Shown here: positions 11,053 to 19,231 of the stretch, piece after piece
How the letters are laid out: each line of letters begins with the position of its first letter
Position numbering within the stretch: position 1 is the first letter of the stretch
Virus record (IMG/VR): IMGVR_UViG_3300029319_000049
Coordinates: 1-41,177 of that record
Source of the DNA: a virus
Reading direction: 5' to 3' (one strand)
DNA length: 41,177 bases
The notes under the pieces: model-generated
Database searches by the model: none
The model's input: only the letters and a program-made list of their open reading frames with translations
Told to the model about the DNA's origin: nothing
Program-made: the position numbers and the translations under genes

Positions 11053-12508
11053 TATAATAGAAGCTGACGCATCTGAGAAAGATATTACGATACCTGAAGA
11101 GCATGAACAGAACGTGGTCTTCAAGCCTAATGATGGTCCACAGACAGACTTCTTAGCATCAAATGAAAAAGAAGTTCTATATGGTGGTGCAGCAGGTGGT
11201 GGTAAGTCATATGCTCTATTAGCAGATGTGTTGCGTTTTTGCAACCATCCACATCATAGTGGTTTAATACTGAGAAGAACCAATGATGAGCTAAGAGAGT
11301 TGGTATTGAAGAGTCAGGAATTATACCCACAAGTATTTCCTGGTGCTAAGTGGAGTGAACGAAAAGCATTATGGACATTTCCCTCTGGTGCACGTATTTG
11401 GATGACATATCTTGAACAAGACAAAGATGTGTTGAGATATCAAGGACAGTCGTTTACTTGGATAGGTGTAGATGAGTTGACACAATATGCTTCACCTTAT
11501 GCTTGGAACTATCTACGTTCTCGTCTTCGTACAGTAGATGCTGATCTACCAACGTATATGAGGGGAACAACAAACCCAGGTGGACCTGGACACTTATGGG
11601 TTAAGAAAATGTTTATTGATCCTGCGCCTTTTAACACATCGTTTTGGGCAACGGATATAGAAAATAATGAGGTACTACGATATCCAAAAGGTCATGACCT
11701 AGAAGATAAACCTCTATTTAAAAGGAGATTTATACCTGCGAAACTTACTGATAATCCTTATCTTGCTCGAACAGGTGAATATGAGGCAAACCTTTTATCT
11801 CTTCCAGAAGTTCAGCGTAAACAACTTTTGGAAGGATCTTGGGATATCGCAGAGGGTGCAGCATTTAGTGAGTTTAATAGGGATATCCACGTTGTTGAAC
11901 CTTATGAGATACCCAGTTCTTGGAGAAAGTTTAGGACTTGTGATTATGGGTATTCTAGTTGGTCAGCGTGTTTATGGATAGCAGTAAGGCCGGATAATAA
12001 ATTAATTGTGTATAGAGAGTTATATACGAAGAAGAAAACAGCAGATGAATTGGCTGATATGATATTACAAATAGAACATGAAGCTGATGAAAAGATATGG
12101 TATGGAATATTAGATTCATCATGTTGGCATAACAGAGGACAAGTTGGTCCATCGATTGCTGAAACAATGATATTAAGAGGGTGTAGATGGAGACCTTCAG
12201 ATAGATCTAAAGGAAGTAGAGTAGCAGGGAAAAATGAATTGCATAGATTATTAAGAGTAGATGAAGAAACTAAAGAATCAGGTATTGACTTTTTTAAGAA
12301 TTGTATTAAACTTATATCTGAAATTCCACAGATACCTTTAAGTAAATCTAACCCTGAAGATGTAGACACTAAAGTAGATTACGACCATGGATATGATGCA
12401 CTAAGATATGGCATCATGTCTAGACCAACTCCTAGAGGGTTGTACGATTTTTCCGAAACAAGTTGGAAAAAACCTTGGAAACCTGCTGACCAAGTATTTG
12501 GATATTAA
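10910..12508 (+). CDS. terL: terminase large subunit
   Basis: Packaging ATPase and nuclease that drives DNA into the prohead through the portal. Visible: Walker A GGAAGGGKS (92-100), Walker B TWIGVDEL (183-190), coupling motif GTTNPGG (219-225), and the nuclease acidic residues in CDYGY (Asp345), LDSS (Asp402) and DHGYDALRY (Asp492). 532 aa is a normal length. The N-terminal ~65 residues (Lys/Arg-rich) lie in the 143-base overlap with the preceding gene, and the ATG at 10910 has only a poor AAAAAAG site; the conserved part begins at about residue 70 (VFKPNDGPQTDFLAS). A non-ATG start inside or after the overlap cannot be excluded. Next gene starts 2 bases downstream. Confidence 0.95.
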   Translation: MKAKEIEKQLTSDGSDLKPRQGKRRRKTSKRKRNYTKIVRPKLKSQANIIEADASEKDITIPEEHEQNVVFKPNDGPQTDFLASNEKEVLYGGAAGGGKSYALLADVLRFCNHPHHSGLILRRTNDELRELVLKSQELYPQVFPGAKWSERKALWTFPSGARIWMTYLEQDKDVLRYQGQSFTWIGVDELTQYASPYAWNYLRSRLRTVDADLPTYMRGTTNPGGPGHLWVKKMFIDPAPFNTSFWATDIENNEVLRYPKGHDLEDKPLFKRRFIPAKLTDNPYLARTGEYEANLLSLPEVQRKQLLEGSWDIAEGAAFSEFNRDIHVVEPYEIPSSWRKFRTCDYGYSSWSACLWIAVRPDNKLIVYRELYTKKKTADELADMILQIEHEADEKIWYGILDSSCWHNRGQVGPSIAETMILRGCRWRPSDRSKGSRVAGKNELHRLLRVDEETKESGIDFFKNCIKLISEIPQIPLSKSNPEDVDTKVDYDHGYDALRYGIMSRPTPRGLYDFSETSWKKPWKPADQVFGY

Positions 12509-12510
12509 AC

Positions 12511-14580
12511 ATGGATGAAGAACAAAAATTAGAAACCGAAATAGGTTTAGACATAGACGATACAGAACAAAATACATTATCAAGTTTTGTTTTAAGTAAA
12601 TTTAATTCTGCTAGTGACTCTCGTTACTCACAAGAAGAAAGATGGATGACAGCGTATAGAAACTATAGAGGAGTCTATGGATCTGAAACACAATTTACTG
12701 AGCAAGAAAAAAGCCAAGTCTTTTTAAAGATTACTAAAACAAAAGTTACTGCAGCATATGGACAGATTATTGATGTACTATTTGCAGGACAAAGATTTCC
12801 ATTAGGTGTAGAGTCTACTCGTATACCTGAAGGTGTTGAGGAAGCTGTCAACTTTGATCCTAAGTTTCCTGAAGAACCTGAAGAAGAGGATACACCAAGT
12901 TTATTTCCACCTGGTTCAAAACAAGAAGAACTTGAGCTTGGTGCATTAGAAGAATTAAAAAAAGATTTAGAATTAAAAAGTGGACCAGGTCTTACACCTA
13001 CATCTATAACTTATTTCCCTGCAGACGAAGCAGCTAAGAGAATGGAAAAGAAAATACTAGATCAGTTAGAAGAGTCTTCTGCATCTAGGCATTTACGTTC
13101 TGCTGCATTTGAAATGTCTTTATTTGGCACAGGCATATTAAAAGGACCTTTTGCTTATGATAAAGAATATCCTGCTTGGGAACAAGATGAAGAGGGTAAT
13201 CCTAATTATACACCAACAATGAGAACAGTTCCAAAAATAGAGTTTGTTTCTTGTTGGGATTTCTATCCTGATCCTGCTGCAAATGGTATGGATGAGGTAG
13301 AGTATGTGATTCAACGTCACAAGTTGAACCATGCTGATATGAGGGAATTAAAAAATCGCCCTCTGTTTGATGAAGAGGCCATTGATGAATGCGTATTGAT
13401 GGGCACTAACTATACCAGAAAATGGTGGGAGGATGATTTAGATGATTATGATTCGACAAATATTAACGTGGATCGCTACGAAGTGTACGAGTTTTGGGGA
13501 AATGTTGACAAGTCTTATGCCGAAGATGCAGGACTTGATATCCCTAACGAGTACGAAGATTCTGACATGGTACAAGTCAATGCTTGGGTTTGTAACAACA
13601 AGATCTTACGATTGGCGATTAATCCTTTTAATCCTATTAGGATTCCTTATTTTGCTGCTCCTTATGAGTTAAACCCTTACTCTTTCTTTGGAGTAGGACT
13701 AGCAGAAAATATGGTAGATACCCAACAATTAATGAATGGGTTTATGAGAATGGCAGTTGACAATGCTGTTCTGTCAGGTAATCTTATCTTTGAAATAGAT
13801 GAGACTAACTTAGTACCAGGTCAAGATTTAGAAGTGTACCCTGGAAAGATATTTAGAAGACAAGGTGGAGCACCAGGTCAAGCATTATTTGCGACACAAT
13901 ATCCGAATGTGTCATCACAAAATCTAATGATGTTTGATAAAGCTAGAGTCTTGTCAGATGAGTCTACAGGTATACCTTCTTATTCCCACGGACAGACAGG
14001 AGTACAAGGAACTGGCAGAACGGCTGCAGGGATATCCATGTTAATGGGTGCTGCACAACTAGCTATAAAGTCTGTGGTGAAAAATATAGATGATTATTTA
14101 TTACAACCTCTAGGGGAGTCTTTCTATAACTTCAATCAACAATTTGATTTTGATCCTGAAGTTCAAGGTGATATAGAAGTGAAAGCAAGGGGAACAGAAA
14201 GTTTGATGCGTAATGAAGTAAGAAGTCAAAGACTATTACAACTTATGCAAATTGGTTCTAATCCTGCACTAGCACCTTTTGTAAAGTTCCCAGTGATACT
14301 AAGAGAGATTGCACACTCATTTGATCTTGATGCTGAGAAATTTGTGAATGATGAGAGAGAAGCATTGCGACAGGCTAAGATATTACAAGAGTCTGGTATG
14401 ATGCAAGCACCTCCTCCTCAAGCACCTGCAGGTGGTCCAACACCACCAGAAGGAGCAGGCACAGTTCCACCTACTAGTCCTGCAGGGACAGGCAATAGTC
14501 AGATAGGTCCAGGGGGAGCACCAGAACCAGGTATGCCAGGATTTGCAGGCAGACCACCAGGTGAAGGAGAGATTCAGTGA
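12511..14580 (+). CDS. portal protein
   Basis: Dodecameric head-to-tail connector through which DNA is packaged and ejected. 689 aa, the size of podovirus/P22-N4-like portals. Recognisable segments: an early ERWMTAYRNYRGVYG, then TKTKVTAAYGQIIDVLFAG (helical clip region), CWDFYPDPAA (near residue 250), EFWGNVD, PYELNPYSFFGVGLAENM (about 385-402), QQLMNGFMRMAVDNA and GTGRTAAGISMLMGAAQLAIK (about 504-524), the last being characteristic of this portal type. The C-terminus (about 630-689) is Pro/Gly-rich and disordered. Two acidic inserts at residues ~110-160. Ribosome site weak (TTGGATATTAAAC). Confidence 0.9.
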   Translation: MDEEQKLETEIGLDIDDTEQNTLSSFVLSKFNSASDSRYSQEERWMTAYRNYRGVYGSETQFTEQEKSQVFLKITKTKVTAAYGQIIDVLFAGQRFPLGVESTRIPEGVEEAVNFDPKFPEEPEEEDTPSLFPPGSKQEELELGALEELKKDLELKSGPGLTPTSITYFPADEAAKRMEKKILDQLEESSASRHLRSAAFEMSLFGTGILKGPFAYDKEYPAWEQDEEGNPNYTPTMRTVPKIEFVSCWDFYPDPAANGMDEVEYVIQRHKLNHADMRELKNRPLFDEEAIDECVLMGTNYTRKWWEDDLDDYDSTNINVDRYEVYEFWGNVDKSYAEDAGLDIPNEYEDSDMVQVNAWVCNNKILRLAINPFNPIRIPYFAAPYELNPYSFFGVGLAENMVDTQQLMNGFMRMAVDNAVLSGNLIFEIDETNLVPGQDLEVYPGKIFRRQGGAPGQALFATQYPNVSSQNLMMFDKARVLSDESTGIPSYSHGQTGVQGTGRTAAGISMLMGAAQLAIKSVVKNIDDYLLQPLGESFYNFNQQFDFDPEVQGDIEVKARGTESLMRNEVRSQRLLQLMQIGSNPALAPFVKFPVILREIAHSFDLDAEKFVNDEREALRQAKILQESGMMQAPPPQAPAGGPTPPEGAGTVPPTSPAGTGNSQIGPGGAPEPGMPGFAGRPPGEGEIQ

Positions 14581-14828
14581 GTCCAGAAATAGCTAGGAAG
14601 TTACTAGCAGTTGTAAATAATAAAAGTAGTATTGATGCTTTATTTGAATATGCAGAGGAAAGAATAAAGCAACATGTTAAAAATCTTATTCGTGAAACAG
14701 ATCACGCTAAGATGTTAGCCATTCAAGGAAGCATACAAGAGTTACAGAGATTTGCTACTTTGAGGGATGAAGTAAATCAGAAAGCGAAAGAGGCAAAAGA
14801 TGCAAAATCCAACAGCAACAATCAATGA
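14577..14828 (+). CDS. small coiled-coil protein downstream of portal, 83 aa
   Basis: GTG start at 14577 overlapping the portal stop (GTGA), with AAGGAGAGATTCA as ribosome site. Entirely helical and charged with heptad-like Leu/Ile spacing, and a Lys/Asn-rich tail. Small proteins in this position are commonly head- or scaffold-associated, but I recognise no family. Overlaps the next gene by 29 bases. Confidence 0.7.
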   Translation: MSPEIARKLLAVVNNKSSIDALFEYAEERIKQHVKNLIRETDHAKMLAIQGSIQELQRFATLRDEVNQKAKEAKDAKSNSNNQ

Positions 14829-17800
14829 GCAACAAGCTAATGTAATGGGCAATAATCCCAACGATGCTTTACGAAACGCTAGTGTAAACCAAGAACAAAA
14901 GAAAAAAGAAATAAAAAAGAAAGCTATACAAGGTGCTACAAAAGGTAAAAAAGATACTAATGTAGATGTTGCTAAATTAAACAACCCAGAAGATTTGTTA
15001 GAAAAATATAAAGATACGCAAAGACTCTTTGCTCAAGAAGGTGTAGTACCTGTATCTGAAAAAGTTGATACCTTATTTGATGAAATGAAAGATGTTAAAA
15101 AACCAAAATTAACTGAAGAACAAAAAGAACGTATAAGAGAATTAGATGCTGAAGTAACAGGCAGAGAAGGAAAACTTCTTTCTGAAAAAAATGCTCTTGA
15201 AAAGTTAGAATTTATATTAGGAACAGATTTAAAAGAATATCCTACAGGGGTAATTACTGCTTTAAGAGATATAGTTCCAAACACTAAAAAAGGAATACTA
15301 AGTTTACTTTCTCCAGATAGACCAAAACCTAGTGACTACTTTAAAAATGATATGATGGGACAATGGTTATACGCTGAAGGTGAAGGCGATAAAGATGGCC
15401 AAAAAACTAATCAAGCATATAAAGGAATACATGTAGGAACTTACCCACAATTTCAAAATGAAATAGAACAAGGTATATTAACAGACGATCAAGTAACTAC
15501 TATTATGCACAGACAATACACTGGAAGAAATACAGCAGATGGTAGTTATGATAAGTTTAGAGATTTAAGTCAATTAGAAGATGTAAGCCCTGAAGCTGCA
15601 AAATTATTATTTATGGATGCAGGATATACAGGACAGAATGCAGAAGCTATTAGGGATTTACAAAGATATTTAGGTGTTAAAGATGATGGTTTATTAGGAA
15701 ATGATACATTAGGAGCTATGAAAGATTTTAATGCTGAAGCATATAGAGATCATTTAGGAACATTAGATAGATATAAAGATAGCCCAGTGTATAATAGATT
15801 TTTTACTGAAGAGGAAAGAATAGAAAGAGGATTATATAATAGGAATACAACAAAAACTACAGAAGAAAAAGTTTCTGATCTTGATGAAGAAATGTCTAGA
15901 AGGTTAGCTACAGATGATCCTTTTAAAGATATGTCAGGAACACCTAGTGGTTATGGCTTAAACTACGCAGAAGGCGGACTAACTGAAAACGATGATGACA
16001 CACTTGGTGCTACAGAAAAAGAAGTAGCTGATGATATACCTGCTCAGATATCTGAAGGTGAGTTAGTTGTACCTGCTAATGTAGTTCGCTATCATGGATT
16101 GTCTACTTATGAATCTTTACGTCAAACTGCTTTACTTGGATTAAAGGGATTAGAAGATGACGGCCAACTAAAGAAAGTTGATGAGAATGGTATTCCTGTA
16201 GAAGAGGACAAAGAAGAAGATAAAGACGATAATGATGTAAAAGTACAAACTGTTAAAATGCTAACAGCTAAAGATGGTGCGTTTCCAGATGTAAGTGGCG
16301 ATGGTAAGATAACACGTAAAGATGTTTTACTTGCTAGAGGAGTAGACTTAAAAGATGGTGGTATGGCTACTGTTGGTAATCCTGAATCTAAATTTAAAGA
16401 TATTGTAATAGATCCCCCAGACATACGTAGACCACCAAGAGATGACCTTAAACCTATTCCTCTCCCTGAAGATAGAATAGTAAGAGGTGGTCCTAGAGTT
16501 ACATATGATAAAGATGATCCAACAAGAGGAACACTAACAACACCTGAAGGTAAAGATTACAGAGTAACTAATCCTAATTTAAAAATAACAGCACAAGGTC
16601 CTAGAACACAAAATATTGTAGGTGGTGATTATACAGGGGGTGCTAATTTACCTGGTTTTGGTGTGGATAAAGAAACAGGTGGAGGAGACACAAAAGATTT
16701 AGGCGATAAAATAATAGATGAGTTAACTCCCTATGCAAAAGCAGGTTTAACTATAGCAGGTTTAGATTTACTATTTAATCAAGGAAAAATAACATCACAA
16801 GCATTTAATTGGGCAAGAGAAAATATATTTACTGGTGAAGTATTTAATCCTGATAATTGGCAATTGTTTAAAGATGGTAAATTATCTGTAAGATATTTAG
16901 GTCCTAGTGGTGGAGCAAGTGCAGGAGCAAGTGCAGGAGCAAGTGCAGGAACAGGAGCAGGAGCAGATTCTATTACATCTCAAATAACAAATGTAAATGG
17001 AAAATTCGTGTTTAATGGAGAAACATACAATTCATTTGGTGAAGCATATGCCGCAGCAGAAGCACAAGGAAGTTCTGCAGCTAGTGTAACAACAGGATCA
17101 CAAGGTGTATGGAATTGGAAGACAGGTTTAGCTGCAGTAGGTGCAGGATTATCATTATATGATATTATAGAGAATGGACCTAGTGTTGCAAACGTTGCAG
17201 GGTTAGGATACTCAACAGGAGTGTTAGCACAAGGTGGAGTATTTGGATCAGCAGCAGCAGCTACAGCTACAGGAACAACAATGTCAGCAGCAATAACTGC
17301 TCTAGGTTGGGTAGCATTAGCTGCAGGTTTAGTGCAAATGTTTAGTGGCCCTCCTTCTAATAAAGTAGGGGAAGCTGCATATAACTTTGATAATCCAGAA
17401 TATAACCCAGACGATATTCTATCAGGTGGTTTTTGGACTAAAAAAAGAAGCGATGAAAATATTAATGGTGCTAGAGACATAGTTGCTACTGTAGGATCAT
17501 ATGTTAATTCTCTAGAAGAATCTTTAGAGATTGATATAGGTGGAGAATTATTTATCGATGTAGGTAATAGAGAAGGTCTTCGTTATGGTTATGTTGAAGG
17601 TTATGATGAATTGGGTATGTACAAGTACCATAAAAAAGATCTTGATTATCAGTTACTACATGGTCCAGGACAAGTAGGAAAAGGTTTTACAGGAGAAGAT
17701 TCAGTCACACAATTAATGGATCAAATTAATGATGATGTAAATGTTCTTACTATGTTCGCATTAGCCGATAAAGCTGCAGGTGGAAAAGGTTATGCAACAT

Positions 17801-18045
17801 TTGATAAGATAGGTGAATATCGTGATAAGATACATGTATTAAGTACATATAAACCTGCAATGGCAGGATCAAATAGTCAAGCAGTATTAACTGAACAAGA
17901 AAGAAATATACTACAAGGATTTCAACAGAAAGAGTTTGCAAAAGTTACAGGTGAGGAATTAGCAGTTGTTCTTACATTATATGATAAGATAAAACCTGTA
18001 CATAATCAAAATCAATATCAAGGATTTAGTGGTTATGGTGGATAA
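14800..18045 (+). CDS. large virion protein with lysozyme-like domain, 1081 aa
   Basis: Order of parts: Lys-rich helical N-terminus (1-170); residues ~180-310 resemble a GH108/peptidoglycan-hydrolase fold, with acidic YAEGEG at 191-196, AYKGIHVGTYPQF, and a peptidoglycan-binding-like DLQRYLGVKDDGLLGNDTLGAM (286-307); ~405-450 holds DDIPAQISEGELVVPANVVRYHGL, a motif I recognise from many podovirus virion proteins; ~497-508 DVSGDGKITRKD is an EF-hand/dockerin-like calcium loop; a 12-bp DNA repeat encodes Gly-Ala-Ser units (~704-722); ~770-850 is Ala/Gly-rich and hydrophobic, possibly membrane-inserting; the last 230 residues are mixed. Likely a head-proximal ejection or tail protein that opens the cell wall. 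Start ATG at 14800 with GAGGCAAAAG. Catalytic activity is inferred. Confidence 0.65.
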   Translation: MQNPTATINEQQANVMGNNPNDALRNASVNQEQKKKEIKKKAIQGATKGKKDTNVDVAKLNNPEDLLEKYKDTQRLFAQEGVVPVSEKVDTLFDEMKDVKKPKLTEEQKERIRELDAEVTGREGKLLSEKNALEKLEFILGTDLKEYPTGVITALRDIVPNTKKGILSLLSPDRPKPSDYFKNDMMGQWLYAEGEGDKDGQKTNQAYKGIHVGTYPQFQNEIEQGILTDDQVTTIMHRQYTGRNTADGSYDKFRDLSQLEDVSPEAAKLLFMDAGYTGQNAEAIRDLQRYLGVKDDGLLGNDTLGAMKDFNAEAYRDHLGTLDRYKDSPVYNRFFTEEERIERGLYNRNTTKTTEEKVSDLDEEMSRRLATDDPFKDMSGTPSGYGLNYAEGGLTENDDDTLGATEKEVADDIPAQISEGELVVPANVVRYHGLSTYESLRQTALLGLKGLEDDGQLKKVDENGIPVEEDKEEDKDDNDVKVQTVKMLTAKDGAFPDVSGDGKITRKDVLLARGVDLKDGGMATVGNPESKFKDIVIDPPDIRRPPRDDLKPIPLPEDRIVRGGPRVTYDKDDPTRGTLTTPEGKDYRVTNPNLKITAQGPRTQNIVGGDYTGGANLPGFGVDKETGGGDTKDLGDKIIDELTPYAKAGLTIAGLDLLFNQGKITSQAFNWARENIFTGEVFNPDNWQLFKDGKLSVRYLGPSGGASAGASAGASAGTGAGADSITSQITNVNGKFVFNGETYNSFGEAYAAAEAQGSSAASVTTGSQGVWNWKTGLAAVGAGLSLYDIIENGPSVANVAGLGYSTGVLAQGGVFGSAAAATATGTTMSAAITALGWVALAAGLVQMFSGPPSNKVGEAAYNFDNPEYNPDDILSGGFWTKKRSDENINGARDIVATVGSYVNSLEESLEIDIGGELFIDVGNREGLRYGYVEGYDELGMYKYHKKDLDYQLLHGPGQVGKGFTGEDSVTQLMDQINDDVNVLTMFALADKAAGGKGYATFDKIGEYRDKIHVLSTYKPAMAGSNSQAVLTEQERNILQGFQQKEFAKVTGEELAVVLTLYDKIKPVHNQNQYQGFSGYGG
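16912..16964 (+). repeat. GGAGCAAGTGCA 12-bp tandem repeat
   Basis: Three perfect tandem copies of GGAGCAAGTGCA (16912-16947), followed by degenerate GGAACAGGAGCAGGAGCAG. In frame within the 1081-aa protein, encoding Gly-Ala-Ser-Ala units as a flexible linker between domains. A site prone to copy-number change. Confidence 0.85.
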
Positions 18046-18057
18046 CTTTTGCGTATT

Positions 18058-18095
18058 GGCCACCGATCACCCTGTGTAAACAGCTACTGGTTGCC
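18058..18095 (+). repeat. hairpin in leader of scaffold gene
   Basis: GGCCACC (18058-18064) pairs with GGTTGCC (18089-18095) with one mismatch; inside it CTGT (18072-18075) pairs with ACAG (18080-18083) around GTAA, a GNRA-type tetraloop. It lies in the 69-base gap between two genes, followed by the scaffold gene's AAGGAGACTAAA ribosome site. May be an RNA-stability or processing element. Confidence 0.4.
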
Positions 18096-18114
18096 CTGAT
18101 ACAAGGAGACTAAA

Positions 18115-18993
18115 ATGTCAGAAACTAACGAAGAAGTCAAAGTTACCAAAGACGAAAAAACAGGTGACACAATAATGAAAAAACCTACAAGGTATAAAAG
18201 ACTAGAGCCAACAGCTCAAGAACTTGCTGCCGAAGAGGAATTAAAAGCTAGAGAAGAAGCTAACGGTCTTGCTACTGAAGAAGTAGAAGAAGTAGCTGCT
18301 ACTCCAGAAGAGGAGTCTTTTAAGAAAAGATATGGAGATCTTAGAAGACATGCTCAAAAACAAGCAGATGATAAAGATAAAGAAATTGCTGCATTAAAGC
18401 AACAGTTATCACAAGCTACAGAAAAACAGATTAAGCTACCTAAGACTGATGAAGAATTAGATGCATGGTCTGCTGAGTATCCTGATGTTGCTAGGATTAT
18501 TGAAACAATTGCTATTAAGAAATCAAAAGAGATGAATAAAAATATTGAAGATAGATTAGAAAATCTAACTCAAAAAGAATTAAAATCATCTAGAGATTTA
18601 GCTGAAAGAGAATTATTATCAATACATCCTGATTTTGAAGAAATTAGAAACGATCCAACATTTCATGATTGGGCAGAAGAACAACCTGATTATATTCAAA
18701 CAGCATTATATGATAACGAAACAGATGCAAAAGCTGCAGCACGTGCTATAGATTTGTATAAAGCAGATAAAGGAATTAAGAAGAAAAGAAAATCTTCTAA
18801 GTCAGCTGCTCAAAATGTTTCTGTTAAAGGTGGATCACAGCCTTCTGATAATGCTTCAATAGGTGAATCTATTAAAGAATCAGATGTAGCTAAGATGACA
18901 GCACAAGAATATGAAGCTAATGAAGAAAGTATAGCTAATGCAATTCGTTCTGGTAGTTTTGTTTATGATATAAGCGGAGCTGCTAGACAGTAG
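18115..18993 (+). CDS. capsid scaffolding protein
   Basis: Very acidic N-terminus (residues 1-65), then FKKRYGDLRRHAQKQADDKDKEIAALKQQL (about 69-98), a coiled coil with the 'xFKKRYGDLRRxxxxxxxExxxLKxQL' motif I recognise from scaffolds of podovirus-like and marine phages; the C-terminus is Lys-rich (KKKRKSSK around 224-231) then mixed, suited to bind the coat. 292 aa and the position just before the major coat gene support the call. It assembles the prohead and then leaves. Ribosome site AAGGAGACTAAA. A terminator follows within 3 bases of the stop. Confidence 0.85.
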   Translation: MSETNEEVKVTKDEKTGDTIMKKPTRYKRLEPTAQELAAEEELKAREEANGLATEEVEEVAATPEEESFKKRYGDLRRHAQKQADDKDKEIAALKQQLSQATEKQIKLPKTDEELDAWSAEYPDVARIIETIAIKKSKEMNKNIEDRLENLTQKELKSSRDLAERELLSIHPDFEEIRNDPTFHDWAEEQPDYIQTALYDNETDAKAAARAIDLYKADKGIKKKRKSSKSAAQNVSVKGGSQPSDNASIGESIKESDVAKMTAQEYEANEESIANAIRSGSFVYDISGAARQ

Positions 18994-18995
18994 AT

Positions 18996-19019
18996 ATAGG
19001 TTGACAAAACCTATTTTTT
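18996..19019 (+). terminator. rho-independent terminator after scaffold gene
   Basis: ATAGGTT (18996-19002) pairs with AACCTAT (19008-19014), loop GACAA, followed by a T-run to 19019. The stem starts 3 bases after the scaffold stop codon. The 7-bp AT-rich stem may allow partial read-through. Confidence 0.65.
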
Positions 19020-19028
19020 GTATATATA
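19001..19028 (+). promoter_or_regulatory. promoter overlapping the terminator, ahead of the coat gene
   Basis: The terminator loop contains TTGACA (19001-19006), a perfect -35, and TATATA at 19023-19028 gives a 16-base spacer. A second TTTGACA at 19077-19083 with TATCAA at 19103-19108 is weaker. A promoter here would boost coat-protein transcription beyond the terminator, as expected for the most abundant virion protein. Not proven. Confidence 0.45.
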
Positions 19029-19054
19029 TGTTACATATATACTACACTCGTAGT
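19023..19054 (+). repeat. two adjacent hairpins in coat-gene leader
   Basis: TATATATG/CATATATA (19023-19030, 19034-19041; 8 bp, loop TTA) followed by ACTAC/GTAGT (19041-19045, 19050-19054; loop ACTC). They share base 19041. Part of a stack of inverted repeats filling the gap between scaffold and coat genes. Confidence 0.5.
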
Positions 19055-19066
19055 AGGCCGAAGGTT

Positions 19067-19083
19067 GTCAAATACGTTTGACA
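19067..19083. promoter_or_regulatory. palindrome GTCAAATACGTTTGACA, operator candidate
   Basis: Perfect inverted repeat TGTCAAA-TACG-TTTGACA (19066-19083). A 17-base copy with one difference (GTCAAATACATTTGACA) occurs at 39708-39724 before the exported-protein gene, so it is a recurring intergenic motif, perhaps a repressor/activator site or an RNA hairpin. Confidence 0.5.
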
Positions 19084-19104
19084 TTTTCCCACCCTACATT
19101 TTAT

Positions 19105-19199
19105 CAAACGAAATTCAACTCAGGCTACCTGATGTTATGGCCTCTAGGCATAGACACCCATAAAACTCATCAGCCCTTACGATGTCGAGTTATCGTTTG
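19105..19199 (+). ncRNA. long imperfect stem-loop, structured leader of the coat gene
   Basis: Nested complementary segments: CAAACGA (19105-19111) with TCGTTTG (19193-19199); AACTC (19117-19121) with GAGTT (19187-19191); CTGATG (19129-19134) with CATCAG (19168-19173); TTATGG (19135-19140) with CCATAA (19158-19163); and an apical GCC/GGC (near 19140-19149). The arms nest in order, as in one extended hairpin of ~95 bases. Ends 17 bases before AGGAGATACAAA and the coat start. Confidence 0.45.
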
Positions 19200-19231
19200 T
19201 TGGCCCTTAATTATATTATAGGAGATACAAA

